Shown: one piece after another, positions 48,428 to 59,250 of the stretch
Layout of the letters: each line of letters starts with the position of its first letter
How positions within the stretch are numbered: position 1 is the first letter of the stretch
Source of the DNA: Omphiscola glabra
Lineage: Eukaryota; Mollusca; Gastropoda; Lymnaeidae
DNA: 64,000 nt
Assembly (NCBI GenBank): GCA_964017045.1
Contig: OZ024795.1
Span: 53,545,350 to 53,609,349, forward strand
Direction: 5' to 3'
Program-made: the position numbers and the translations under genes
Notes under the pieces: model-generated
Seen by the model: the letters and a program-made list of their open reading frames with translations, nothing else
Told to the model about the DNA's origin: nothing
Database searches by the model: none

Positions 48428-49052
48428 ACTCAGTACACTAAAATGCTAAATAAAAAACCCATCAAACTACTACTTAAAAGACTTGAGCATAATGAGACAT
48501 GGGTGTCTTATCATTTATATTACATATTAGATATTACATTTATTCAATCTGTATTATTTATTTTGTAATTTCATAAAAGAAAAGAAAAGGGATTAGCTTT
48601 CCTTTAAGCTTATTTCCCCCCTCTCATTCCCACCCTTACACTCATCTTATTATTATTGTTAAAAATAAAACTGGGCGGAAATGGCTCATTCATGAACTGT
48701 CACAATTTGGAGGAATGTCTTCTTACAAAAAGGCATCATTGATGCTAATTTACATCTCTGTAGTTTATCAATAACTATCAGAGGGGTGAAAGATTTGATT
48801 TAAATAAGTTGTTTTTTTTACAATGATTTGTACAATAAAAATGGAATGTACAAAATTATAAAATTATGAATGAGCTATACATGAAGCGTAAAATTTTGAT
48901 AGTTTGTTCCACAAGTTACAGCTGTGAATGAAGTGAATCAAATTTTAGATCCAATTTATTTTAAACATAACTTTCAACTTGATTTATTTGAGTTTTTCTC
49001 AACTAAAAATTATATGGGGATAACAATTGTTCATACTTTATTTTATCCACAG

Positions 49053-49236
49053 GGTAAAGAAAACCCTCCCACTAAAATGCCTCATACCATAGAGAAAGAC
49101 TTTTCATATACCTTTCATACAAAGACAACCAATTCAACTCTAAATGTACCTATCACTGTGCCGATGCACACTGACTCAAAAGAGTTTGTTGCTCGTTTGA
49201 CTCACGTTCATAATTTACCATGCTTTGTCCATCAAG
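49053..49236 (+). CDS. FERRY3: FERRY3 exon 1 (with start codon at 49077)
   Basis: The acceptor TTTTATCCACAG at 49052 implies an upstream non-coding exon. The exon is open from 49053, so translation could begin further 5', but ATG 49077 (context ACTAAAATGC) gives a length very close to the human protein. It codes [15 protein letters not shown] and ends LPCFVHQ plus one base. The donor is GTAAAT. Confidence 0.85.
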
Positions 49237-52200
49237 GTAAATGCTATTTTTCTGTAAATTTGTATTTGCAAAGTTAGCTTTACTTTTGGAATAATTTACA
49301 AATAAATTAATAAATGCATCATTTATAATTATTGATCTATTTCACCAGAATTTCAGCAACATAAAATACAATAAGTTCAACAAATTGTTTGTAAAGATCA
49401 AAGATTTTCTTTTAATGAAACAGAAAAATAGATTTAAATCAGTCCCTGTTAATAGAGATTCGTTTCCTTATTTCAGACCTAGAAACTAAACTTGATGACT
49501 TTGTGAGGAAAGAGACATCACAATTATATGACAAAAATGCTAATGAGGCTGTTAAGAGGGTTCAAAATGGAGAGATTGATGCAAATGATCTGGTCAAGCA
49601 ATGGCTGCCAGCTTATTGTCAGGTAATACAAAACACAATCTTTAAAAAAACAAACAAGATAAGTTTTAATAGCAATTAGGGTCGTACTGATTAATTTACA
49701 GATAATCTGTAATCTGCATAATCTGGCATTTGCTCAATGGCCCTAATAGCAATTGCAGACCTATTTAATCTTACGATTTTGATGTGTAAATTATACATAC
49801 TGTATGTTTATTTTTTACTTTTAAAATAATTTATTGAACGATTTTGTGATGATATTGTAAGATTTTAAGATTTTGAGAGTAAACAGGTCTGCAATTGATT
49901 GAACTTTAGTATTTTCTTTGATGTTCTGTTTAAACTTAATTTTGATTGGTGTATTTCTTTATTTGGGGGACAAATGTTTAAGAGCAATTTAAACAAATAA
50001 AAGAAGGCATGTGTAGTTCATGTAAAAAGATATTTAATTCTCCCTTAAATTTAAGGCTTAGCTAATCCAATTTAATAAAGAAAAGGTTGATGTCAAATGC
50101 TTTCTGACAACCAAGGCTTTTATGAGTGTTTATAAACCAAACAAAATGTTAACTTTCAATTCAATGCATTCCAAAAGGTAAACAAAAAATGTAATCAACA
50201 GATTTCTTTTTAACTGTCAGCCTCAAACTTTAACTCACTGATTTCAAAATGGATTGTTTCATATCTTCCCTTGATGCAGGAGTTGAAAATGTATGCTAAG
50301 CCTCACCAGCTGAGTAACGATGAAAGATTTGCAGAAGTCTATCATAAGTTGATTCACTCCCCTGCCCTGGAAACCTTACTCAATCTGGAACATGAGTATT
50401 CCTTGGGAGTGGAAAGAGTAACCAAAGAGAGGGACAGAGACCTACAGCATCTGCAAGACAAGTGCGTGACATAAATTGTTGTTTACTTATATGTTCATTA
50501 ATTTGAACTGATGACAGAAGTGTGTATAGTTATTTCAGTAATATATCATTTTATGCTAGCAGGCAGATGTATACATTGCTAGTTCAATAATATAGTGCCT
50601 GCACAAAGTGTCATAAGTATTTACTGATATTTCGGTACAGTTATATTACAATGTAATTAAATGTCATTAAAGGCGTGTGTGGAGCAAAGTATTTTCAAAA
50701 CTTGATAATTTTCCATTTCAGGCAACGTGCAGACATGGACGAAGCTCTAAAAAGCGTGGGGTCGGTTTATAAAGATGAAGACATCAATTTATTGGCACAA
50801 AAACAGTTTGAAAACACTCAGGTAATTTCATTTAAAAAAACATTTTCATAAGATAATTAATGAAAGCTAAGGCATCATTCACATATTGAAACATTGAACA
50901 TTTGATTTCAAATGGTGATGAAAGTTACTTTACGTATAATTTATTTTGATATTGATTTATTAAAATTTACTCCATTGCAGTATAAAGGTGTACTTGTGTA
51001 CAGGTGTACATATTGAAAATAAAACATATTAGGTTAAATATGGGTGTAGAGAAAAATATATTGTGCCTGATGTGGTTTTTCTATGTTTTCTTTAGATTGT
51101 TGAAGGAAAATGGACCTCAGAACTAAGAACCCTGCACGAGCAACAAAAAGTAGAATATAGAGAATGGGTTTTTCAGGTCCATGAAGACTCACAGGGGAAA
51201 GCCCCTCTTCCTCCTTATGTGTGAGTGAAAAACTTTTGATTTGGGTGTGAAATGTTTCTGTGTGAGTGAAAAACTTTTGATTTGGGTGTGAAATGTTCCT
51301 GTGTAAGTGAAAAACTTTTGATTTGGGTGTAAAATGTTCCTGCGTAGGTGAAAAACTTTTGATTTGGGTGTGAAATGTTTCTGTGTGAGTGAAAAACTTT
51401 TGATTTGGGTGTGAAATGTTCCTGTGTAAGTGAAAACGTTTTATTTGGGTGTGAAATGTTCCTGTGTAAGTGAAAAACTTTTGATTTGGGTGTGGAATAA
51501 TTATGAATTTACATTGATTTTTCTGAATTTTGTGTGTGTGAGACAGCTCTCTTGAGAGTCAGTGGTACTGTGATATATAAAAACCACCTTAATAATAATA
51601 ATAATAATTGAGGAAGCAATGTTATACACAATCTCTGGATTTGTTATATGCAGAAGCAAAAGTTGATCAGAAGTTTTCTCAATCCAACAGACAAAGATTG
51701 CGCAGTTTATCATCAGCACTCCCAGATGCAGGCGTTGAAGAGAGACAAGCTCATGTTAGTAGACTAGAAGAGAGCTTCACCATACACTTAGGTTGGTCAT
51801 CATTCATTTTTCATCAAGAATATATGATATTTTATATTTGTCACAATAATACATTCAGCTCTGATACTATTAAGTGTTAAAGATAGAACCATTTATTGTT
51901 CATCTCATTTTATATAGTTGTTCAACGCACACAGAAATAGTGTCAGGTATCAGGTGTAAGATAGACCTTGACAAGATAAAGACAGTGTCAGGTATCATGT
52001 GTAAGATAGACCTTGACAAGACACATGCTCACAGAAATACTGTCAGGTGTAAGATAGACTTTGACAAGACAGTATCAGGTGTAAGATAGACCTTGACAAG
52101 ATAAGACAGTGTCAGGTATCATGTGTAAGATAGACCTTGACAAGACGCATGCACACAGATATAGTGTCAGGTATCAGGTGTAAGATAGACCTTGACAAGA

Positions 52201-55200
52201 CGCATGCACACAGAAATAGTGTCAGGTATCAGGTGTAAGATAGACCTTAACAAGATAAGACTCATGTACTTGAAGAATATTGAAATTGAGCTTTCGCTAT
52301 GTTACAGGTGCTCAGATGAAGACCACGCACAACTTAAGACTTTTATGTACAGATGTCTTAGACTTGTGCAGACACAAACCTCACACTATTGGGTAGGTAT
52401 AACAAAAACATGGATTAAATAAGCATGAAAGAAAAAAAGAAATTACAACATTATAGCAAACCTGTGTCAGTTGGGTATATTTTAAAATTACAGTATTTGT
52501 AAACATGATGAGTTGACTATAACATTTAGTCAGTTGTAAACATAATGAGTTGACTATAACATTGAGTCAGTTGTAAACATAATGAGTTGACTATAACATT
52601 GAGTTAGTTGTAAACATAATGAGTTGACTATAACATTGAGTCAGTTGTAAACATGATGAGTTGACTATAACATTGAGTCAGTTGTAAACATAATGAGTTG
52701 ACTATAACATTGAGTTAGTTGTAAACATGATGAGTTGACTATAACATTGAGTTAGTTGTAAACATAATGAGTTGACTATAACATTGAGTTAGTTGTAAAC
52801 ATAATGAGTTGACTATAACATTGAGTTAGTTGTAAACATGATGAGTTGACTATAACATTGAGTTAGTTGTAAACATAATGAGTTGACTATAACATTGAGT
52901 TAGTTGTAAACATAATGAGTTGACTATAACATTGAGTTAGTTGTAAACATAATGAGTTGACTATAACACCGAGTCAGTTGTAAACATAATGAGTTGACTA
53001 TAAAATTGAGTCAGTTGTAAACATGATGAGTTGACTATAACATTGAGTCAGTTGTAAACATGATGAGTTGACTATAACATTGAGTCAGTTGTAAACATAA
53101 TTAGTTGACTATAACATTGAGTTATCTGTAAACATAATGAGTTGACTATAACATTGAGTCAGTTGTAAACATGATGAGTTGACTATAACACCGAGTCAGT
53201 TGTAACCATGATGAGTTGACTATAACACCGAGTCAGTTGTAAACATGAGTTGACTATAACATTGAGTCAGTTGTAAACATGATGAGTTGACTATAACACC
53301 GAGTCAGTTGTAAACATAATGAGTTGACTATAAAATTGAGTCAGTTGTAAACATGAGTTGACTATAACATTGAGTCAGTTGTAAACATGATGAGTTGACT
53401 ATAACACCGAGTCAGTTGTATTTGGTTTTGTTTTGCTCAGGGGATTAGTGATCCCACAACCCCAAAGACTCCAAACGGCCATGTCTCTCTACTCCAACAA
53501 CCTGTGCGGACTTGTTTTATTGGCTGATAACCGGTTAAATTCATACACAGGCATCAAGCAAAGTAAGATATCTCATATTACACAATATCCATAAGATCTA
53601 ATGTTACATTTAAAGCACAGAAAAGATTATTTCATTGTATATATATATAGGTCAGCTCATCTCTTGTGCTTTTCAGAATTCGCTCAAATTTGTGACAGTT
53701 CAACAGATTTCCACTTCCCAACACTAGACCACCAGTTTCAAGTCATTGAGGAACAGTTGCCCAAAGCAGCCGATGTCAAGGCCAAAAAGAAAGGATCATC
53801 TGATGAAGTTGACCAACTCAGTCTCCATAGCTCTACGAGCAGCTCAAGTGATGAGAAGGTAGGCACTTACTACAGAGGGTACACATAACCCAAGTGATGA
53901 GAAGGTAGGCACTTACTACAGAGGGTACTCATAACCCAAGTGATGAGAAGGTAGGCACTTACTACCGAGGGTACTCATAACCCAAGTGATGAGAAGGTAG
54001 GCACTTACTACAGAGAGTACACATAACCCAAGTGATGAGAAGGTAGGCACTTACTACCGAGGGTACTCATAACCCAAGTGATGAGAAGGTAGGCACTTAC
54101 TACAGAGGGTACACATAACCCAAGTGATGAGAAGGTAGGCACTTACTACAGAGGGTACACATAACCCAAGTGATGAGAAGGTAGGCACTTACTACAGAGG
54201 GTACACATAACCCAAGTGATGAGAAGGTAGGCACTTACTACAGAGGGTACTCATAACCCAAGTGATGAGAAGGTAGGCACTTACTACCGAGGGTACACAT
54301 AACCCAAGTGATGAGAAGGTAGGCACTTACTACCGAGGTTACACGTAACTCAAGTGATGAGAAGGTAGGCACTTACTACCGAGGTTACACGTAACTCAAG
54401 TGATGAGAAGGTAGGCACTTACTACAGAGGGTACTCATAACCCAAGTGATGAGAAGGTAGGCACTTACTACAGAGGGTACACATAACCCAAGTGATGAGA
54501 AGGTAGGCACTTACTACCGAGGTTACACATAACCCAAGTGATGAGAAGGTAGGCACTTACTACCGAGGTTACACGTAACTCAAGTGATGAGAAGGTAGGC
54601 ACTTTCTACCGAGGGTACTCATAACCCAAGTGATGAGAAGGTAGGCACTTACTACAGAGGGTGCACATAACTCTAGTGATGAGAAGGTAGGCACTTACTA
54701 CAAAGAGTACACATAACTCATGTGATGAGAAGGTAGGCACTTACTACAGAGGGTGCACATAACTCTAGTGATGAGAAGGTAGGCACTTACTACAGAGAGT
54801 ACACATAACTCATGTGATGAGAAGGTAGGCACTTACTACCGAGGGTACACATTACCCAAGTGATGAGAAGGGGGCAGTTACTACAGACAGGGAGCACAAG
54901 TAGCTCTAGTGATGAGAATGGGGCAGTTACTATAGGGGGCACAGGCAGTATTATCACTTTGGTTTATGTATATTATTTGTGTTCAGGTGTTAATTATTTC
55001 TCCTAAATGTTTAGCCAATAATGATGTCTGAGGGTAAGTTGGGACATTGACATCATAAGTTGGGACATTGACATCATAAGTTGGGACATTGACATCATAT
55101 CCTTAAGTCTGAGGATAAGTTGGGACATTGACATCATATTCTTAAGTCTGAGGATAAGTTGGGACATTGACATCATATCCTTAAGACTGAGGGTAAGTTG

Positions 55201-57199
55201 GGACATTGACATCATATCCTTAAGTCTGAGGATAAGTTGGGACATTGACATCATATCCTTAAGTCTGAGGATAAGTTGGGACATTGACATCATATCCTTA
55301 AGTCTGAGGATAAGTTGGGACATTGACATCATATCCTTAAGTCTGAGGATAAGTTGGGACATTGACATCATATCCTTAAGACTGAGGGTAAGTTGGGACA
55401 TTGACATCATATCCTTAAGTCTGAGGATAAGTTGGGACATTGACATCATATCCTTAAGTCTGAGGATAAGTTGGGACATTGACATCATATCCTTAAGTCT
55501 GAGGATAAGTTGGGACATTGACATCATATTCTTAAGTCTGAGGATAAGTTGGGACATTGACATCATATCCTTAAGATGGTTTGAAACTTCTGATAAGGCA
55601 TGTTAAATTTATTTGCAGTATGAACACTAAAAATTGACCTATTTCCAACACATCCTAGAAGACCACCATGTGAATAAGTATGAAGGGTTCTAAAATTTTT
55701 TTAAATATTCAACTTTTACCTACTGTTAGTGTTAGCATGATAAAGTTCACACGTTAATTTAGATAAAATAAATATATCTTCATTTTTGTCACATTTTGAA
55801 TTTCTAATTAGGAGAAAGTGGGTGAAAAGAAACTACATTCCGGAGACTTTTACCTGACAAAACATTCCAACCTTTCTGAGGTGCATGTGGTCTTCCATGT
55901 TGTTACAGATGACAACCTGCGAACATCTGACATAACATCAAGACATCCCGTGATACTTAGTATACGAAACATCATAAAGCTCTGTTTCCGTTATGATATC
56001 CACACCCTAACTGTACCTCTTTTACTTACACATGAGATGTCTGAGGTTAGTTGTACGTCTGCTCAGCTAAATTAGGAAAGAAATATTAACATACTTAAAC
56101 TTAAAGTAAAAATTCCACATAATTTCTCCAATATATCACCACAGTCTATTAAAAATTGAACACTTCAAAATAAAATATCTATCAATTGCATTGTTCATTC
56201 TTAAATGACAGGATTTCTATTTTAAAAATTTAAAAAGAAAACGAAACTAAAAAAAGTTCAGTAAAGAAACATTGAATATTGTCTGTGCTTTTGTTGCTCT
56301 GTTCAGGAGATGACAATTTCCTGGTGCATGAAGCGGGCAGAACTCATGTTTAAATGTGTGAAAGGTTTCATGATAGAAATGGCAACCTACAGCAGCCAGG
56401 AGTCCAGGACCATACAATTTTTAGTGCCAAGAGTAAGAAGTCACATTTAATCTTAATCAACTTAATCTGTCACTGACAGTGGTGGTGACAAAATTTAATT
56501 CACAACATATGTACCAAATAGGTTAGTTAGTTCTTAACCATATTGCTGCATTTGTTCTCACATTGCAGCTATTATTGTCTTTATAAAAAGTTTTGGGTGA
56601 ACATTTTCAAATTTTAAAAATATTTACCTATTTTTTAAAGTAACAAAAGGAACTGACGACTTACAAATCACAAGAATGCGATATTTTTATGTTTAACTAT
56701 ATTTATGCAGAAGAAAGGGTATTTTTATGTTTAACTATATTTATGCAGAAGAAAGGGTATTTTTATGTTTAACTATATTTATGCAGAAGAAAGGGTATTT
56801 TTATGTTTAACTATATTTATGCAGAAGAAAGGGTATTTTTATGTTTAACTATTTTTATACTCAAGTCAATGGTAAAGATATAATTTTACAGCTCGCCAGC
56901 TAAAAATAAATTTTGTCTGATTATAAGACCTGACAATACTTTCCCAAACAGAAAGATACAAGTCTCTTATGTTGTTGGTTAGGATTTTAAATATTAATGA
57001 CAGCCTTTAAAAATATACATTTATAATGGGCCAGCACTCAATAGCTGTGTTTTAAGAGATCCAGCCAACTTGGTGTTTTTATGAAGGTTTTTTTTTTTTC
57101 AATTTTCAGGGCCTGTCAGAAGAGCTGTTTCACCAGATCAGCAACATGATACCAACTATATTTCGACTGTCCAATCCTTTAGTGGTAAAATCAAACTAA
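49077..57199 (+). CDS. FERRY3: FERRY endosomal Rab5 effector complex subunit 3 (C12orf4 orthologue)
   Basis: Subunit of the FERRY complex (TBCK, PPP1R21, FERRY3, CRYZL1, GATD1), which binds activated Rab5 and mRNAs on early endosomes. Twelve coding exons: 49077-49236, 49477-49622, 50280-50461, 50722-50821, 51096-51220, 51691-51791, 52308-52392, 53441-53562, 53677-53858, 55812-56045, 56307-56432, 57110-57199. They total 1,653 nt, or 550 residues plus stop, against 552 in human. Phases match at all junctions. Landmarks shared with the human protein include [54 protein letters not shown], the segment around MSEEMTI-WC, CVKGFM and the EE-F-Q-SNM-P-IFR tail. Several introns hold minisatellites, two of them continuous with a splice donor. 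The least certain point is the acceptor of exon 6. Confidence 0.93.
49477..49622 (+). CDS. FERRY3: FERRY3 exon 2
   Basis: The acceptor is TTATTTCAG and the donor GTAATA. It codes 49 residues beginning DLETKLDDF and ending WLPAYCQ, at phase 0. It is charged and helical, matching the human segment between LPCF and AYAE. Confidence 0.92.
50280..50461 (+). CDS. FERRY3: FERRY3 exon 3
   Basis: The acceptor is CTTGATGCAG and the donor GTGCGT. It codes the conserved core [20 protein letters not shown] followed by an Arg/Glu-rich coiled-coil start. It ends with two bases of a Lys codon completed by exon 4. Confidence 0.94.
50722..50821 (+). CDS. FERRY3: FERRY3 exon 4
   Basis: The acceptor is TTCCATTTCAG and the donor GTAATT. 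It codes [20 protein letters not shown] and then a segment ending QFENTQ. It is part of the predicted coiled-coil region and ends at phase 0. Confidence 0.92.
51096..51220 (+). CDS. FERRY3: FERRY3 exon 5
   Basis: The acceptor is TTTTCTTTAG and the donor GTGAGT. It codes [17 protein letters not shown] through [12 protein letters not shown] to PPYV. Intron sequence from base +1 is repeated about seven times at 41 bp, so several donor-like GTGAGT, GTAAGT and GTAGGT sites follow the real one. Confidence 0.9.
51221..51497 (+). repeat. 41-bp minisatellite starting at the FERRY3 exon 5 donor, about 7 copies
   Basis: Each unit begins GTGAGTGAAAAACTTTTGAT (or GTAAGT, GTAGGT) and ends TGAAATGTTCCTGT. 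The first unit is the true intron start. Confidence 0.93.
51691..51791 (+). CDS. FERRY3: FERRY3 exon 6
   Basis: It codes [19 protein letters not shown] and then [10 protein letters not shown] plus one base; the donor is GTTGGT. The acceptor AATCCAACAG at 51690 is chosen because only it joins exon 5 in frame. A stronger-looking acceptor, ATATGCAG at 51655, gives an immediate stop in that phase. With 51691 the spacing between the flanking conserved blocks is 42 residues against 43 in human. Confidence 0.75.
51930..52262. repeat. Irregular minisatellite in FERRY3 intron 6, about 6 copies
   Basis: The core is GTGTAAGATAGACCTTGACA with variable spacers containing AGTGTCAGGTATC. Confidence 0.9.
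52308..52392 (+). CDS. FERRY3: FERRY3 exon 7
   Basis: The acceptor is ATGTTACAG and the donor GTAGGT. It codes [20 protein letters not shown] followed by CRHKPHTI. This is one of the most conserved parts of the protein. An 85-nt exon ending with two bases of a Gly codon. Confidence 0.94.
52478..53420. repeat. 37-bp minisatellite in FERRY3 intron 7, about 25 copies
   Basis: The unit contains AGTTGTAAACATAATGAGTT and GACTATAACATTGAGTC. It fills almost the whole intron, up to 20 bp from the acceptor. Confidence 0.96.
53441..53562 (+). CDS. FERRY3: FERRY3 exon 8
   Basis: The acceptor is TTTTGCTCAG and the donor GTAAGA. It codes [20 protein letters not shown] and then [13 protein letters not shown] 37-bp minisatellite of about 25 copies ends only some 20 bp before the acceptor. 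Confidence 0.95.
53677..53858 (+). CDS. FERRY3: FERRY3 exon 9
   Basis: The acceptor is GCTTTTCAG and the donor GTAGGC. It codes [20 protein letters not shown], a basic stretch VKAKKKG and a Ser-rich linker ending SSSSDEK, at phase 0. The last 14 exon bases plus donor are the start of the 46-bp unit repeated about 22 times downstream. Confidence 0.93.
53845..54870 (+). repeat. 46-bp minisatellite made of the FERRY3 exon 9 splice junction, about 22 copies
   Basis: Each unit has 14 bp of exon end (CAAGTGATGAGAAG) plus GTAGGCACTTACTACAGAGG and about 12 more intron bases. The first unit is the real exon end. Confidence 0.95.
55020..55577. repeat. 39-bp minisatellite in FERRY3 intron 9, about 14 copies
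   Basis: The unit contains GGATAAGTTGGGACATTGAC and ATCATATCCTTAAGTCTGA. Some units read GAGGGTAAGTTGGG, a donor-like string. Confidence 0.95.
55812..56045 (+). CDS. FERRY3: FERRY3 exon 10
   Basis: The acceptor is TTTCTAATTAG and the donor GTTAGT. It codes 78 residues including [40 protein letters not shown] and [11 protein letters not shown]. It is strongly similar to the human C-terminal domain. Confidence 0.95.
56307..56432 (+). CDS. FERRY3: FERRY3 exon 11
   Basis: The acceptor is CTGTTCAG and the donor GTAAGA. It codes [20 protein letters not shown] and then [20 protein letters not shown] and PR, at phase 0. Confidence 0.95.
56665..56865. repeat. 38-bp repeat in FERRY3 intron 11, about 5 copies
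   Basis: The unit contains GGGTATTTTTATGTTTAACT and ATATTTATGCAGAAGAAA. Units are identical, and TTTATGCAG is acceptor-like. Confidence 0.93.
57110..57199 (+). CDS. FERRY3: FERRY3 exon 12 (stop codon)
   Basis: The acceptor is AATTTTCAG after a T-rich tract. It codes [20 protein letters not shown] and then SNPLVVKSN before TAA at 57197-57199, matching the end of the human protein. Confidence 0.95.
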   Translation, partial: GLSEELFHQISNMIPTIFRLSNPLVVKSN

Positions 57200-58729
57200 T
57201 CAGACAAGTGATTTTATTTGATTTACTTTATGGAGTCTTACTCTGTCTCTGAGAAATTTTTTATTTAACATCGTATTATTTCCCTAAATACTGTGATACT
57301 TAAATGCCTTTATCAAAAACTTTATATTTGTTTTGTACATTGAGGAATATTTGGGTTTACTAGGAGCATAGAATTTAAATAAGTTCCAATTTCCAAATGA
57401 CTTTAACATTTTTTTTACCACAAGCTATTTACGTCAGCAACTACAATGATTTTCCCTGTAACAAAATGCTGTAAGGATCATATCTAGTGTAAATATAAGC
57501 AAGTACCAAAAACCATTATTTACTTTTTGTGTTAACTTTAAAAATGCTAGCTTTTTGCAAGAGTAAGATGAAAACTAAAATTGAATCTTTTTAATATATA
57601 TTTTTCATATTAGCTTTTCTCAGAGGAGAAATTTACTGGTTTTTATCTTGCATTAAAAAAAGATTACGCAAGTGCTGCAACAATTACAATGCTTTTTATC
57701 CCCACCCCTGTGAAAAGTTGTCTTCGTGAGCAGCATTCCTTTGTAATTTTATTGAATTTAAATGCATTTAAAAATGTTGTTATAATAAGGGGCTCTTATC
57801 TGCCTGGAAAGCAAGGGGTCCATGGAACAAAGAAATGTTTTTCAATAACTTACACTATTTAATTTCAGATATGCCCCTTGTTTTTGAAAACTTGCATTGA
57901 ATGATATGTGCAATATAGTTTTGTTACATTTTGTTTAACCAGTTGCAGATGTTAATCATATTGTCACTGTGTTAATTTCTTTTACACAGATGTTAGATGG
58001 GCCTTAGAGGTATTTGCTGATAGTAGATTATCTATCTATGCCCATAATATGTATATTGTATACATTAGTAAGGAGAGTAAAGGGGATTTGTTAGGTGTTA
58101 TTGTTATTTAATACATTTAAATAAAACTATCTGCCACTTGCTTTGTTTTTCCTATTATTGAATCATATTTATTTATCTGCTTTAGACCAGTTGAGTCTAA
58201 AGTTGATTTAATGATGATACTGACACCTCAACACTTATTTTAGGTGTCAAGGTGAAAGATCCCCCCACAAATTAAAATATTTTGACAGCTGGCAACTTTG
58301 CAAAAAAAATATATTTTTTTTAAATCCATATTTTCTTCCGAAGTAATTATCAAATTTGGACACAAAGCTTGATGTAGACACAGGTTTATTGAGGTTCTTG
58401 TTGTACCTCTTACAAAATAACCAACCATCTATCTTCTACTTGAACAATTAAACAAGACACATATAACATTAACATACATATACTTTATAAAGACATGTTC
58501 TTATAATCTAAGTGCTTTAGTCATTTTTTGTATGGAAAGTACAGAAACTTACATTTTAAAACATGTCAGGCCAATATTCAACTCATTATTTTATTAATTA
58601 AATTTTTTTTTTTTTGAAACATGGAACCTGCGACTACTACTTCTAAAGTCAATGGTCTATACTGAGCTTATTTGGTTATACAGACAGCCTGGCACATTCA
58701 GATCAGCTGAAGTTTGTAATTTTTTAAAT
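57200..58729 (+). other. FERRY3 3' UTR and downstream sequence
   Basis: AT-rich, no exon recognised. It contains the candidate polyadenylation signals noted above. Confidence 0.45.
58120..58125 (+). promoter_or_regulatory. FERRY3: Candidate FERRY3 polyadenylation signal
   Basis: This is a canonical AATAAA about 920 bp after the stop codon, followed by a T/G-rich stretch. An ATTAAA near 57,652 is an alternative. Confidence 0.35.
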
Positions 58730-59250
58730 TATTTATATTAACTTCGCGTTTGTTAGTGTTTGTTTCTGGGTGTGTGGCAAAATCTTTGGAAGGCTAGTTG
58801 ACCCACTTCCTGTCAACCCATCGAGCTGAATCTTGACACAAAAGACTCACATTTTCAGCCCCCCCCCCCCAAATCAGTTTTTACTGTTTTTCAAGAGGAC
58901 GATGAATGAAATATGATGGTTTACATGGTTGCTTGTTTTGGTGTGGGGATTAATTGTGTAGCTGTTCCTATGTGTTTATAACATATTTGTTCCGATGTGT
59001 TTATAACATATTTGGGTATGCAGTAAAAAAATGGATTTTGGAAAATGAAGGAAATATGAAAGTGTTTTCAGGAGAAGTTACCCATTTACATAGCCACTTC
59101 TTGATCGATGATAATTACATAACCACTTCTTGAACCACTTCTTGATCGATGATAGATCATGTACAATGACATAAATGCTAACCAAAATTGCATATAAATA
59201 TAATGGATTTATACGATAAACTTTGTTTTTAGGGGTTGCTTTTATTACTT
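58730..59250 (+). repeat. Dispersed repeat family, copy 3
   Basis: About 520 bp collinear with the copy at 35.9 kb: GACCCACTTCCTGTCAACCC, TTGGTGTGGGGATTAATTGT, TTACCCATTTACATAGCCAC, ending near TAGGGGTTGCTTTTATTAC. It contains a small internal duplication of the CCACTTCTTGATCGATGAT segment. Confidence 0.72.

Larger units (their letters stand above)
46186..49052. promoter_or_regulatory. Head-to-head spacer between the two genes
   Basis: The nuclear receptor starts leftward at 46,185 and FERRY3 coding exon 1 begins rightward at 49,053. Promoters and any non-coding first exons must lie here or inside the flanking introns. No TATA box or CpG island could be assigned with confidence. Much of the spacer is occupied by a foldback repeat, a LINE tail and a retroelement-like insertion. 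Confidence 0.4.

Noticed and set aside
51600..51690. Acceptor ATATGCAG at 51,655 for FERRY3 exon 6
   Set aside because: In the phase left by exon 5 it gives an immediate stop; the acceptor at 51,690 gives near-human protein length.
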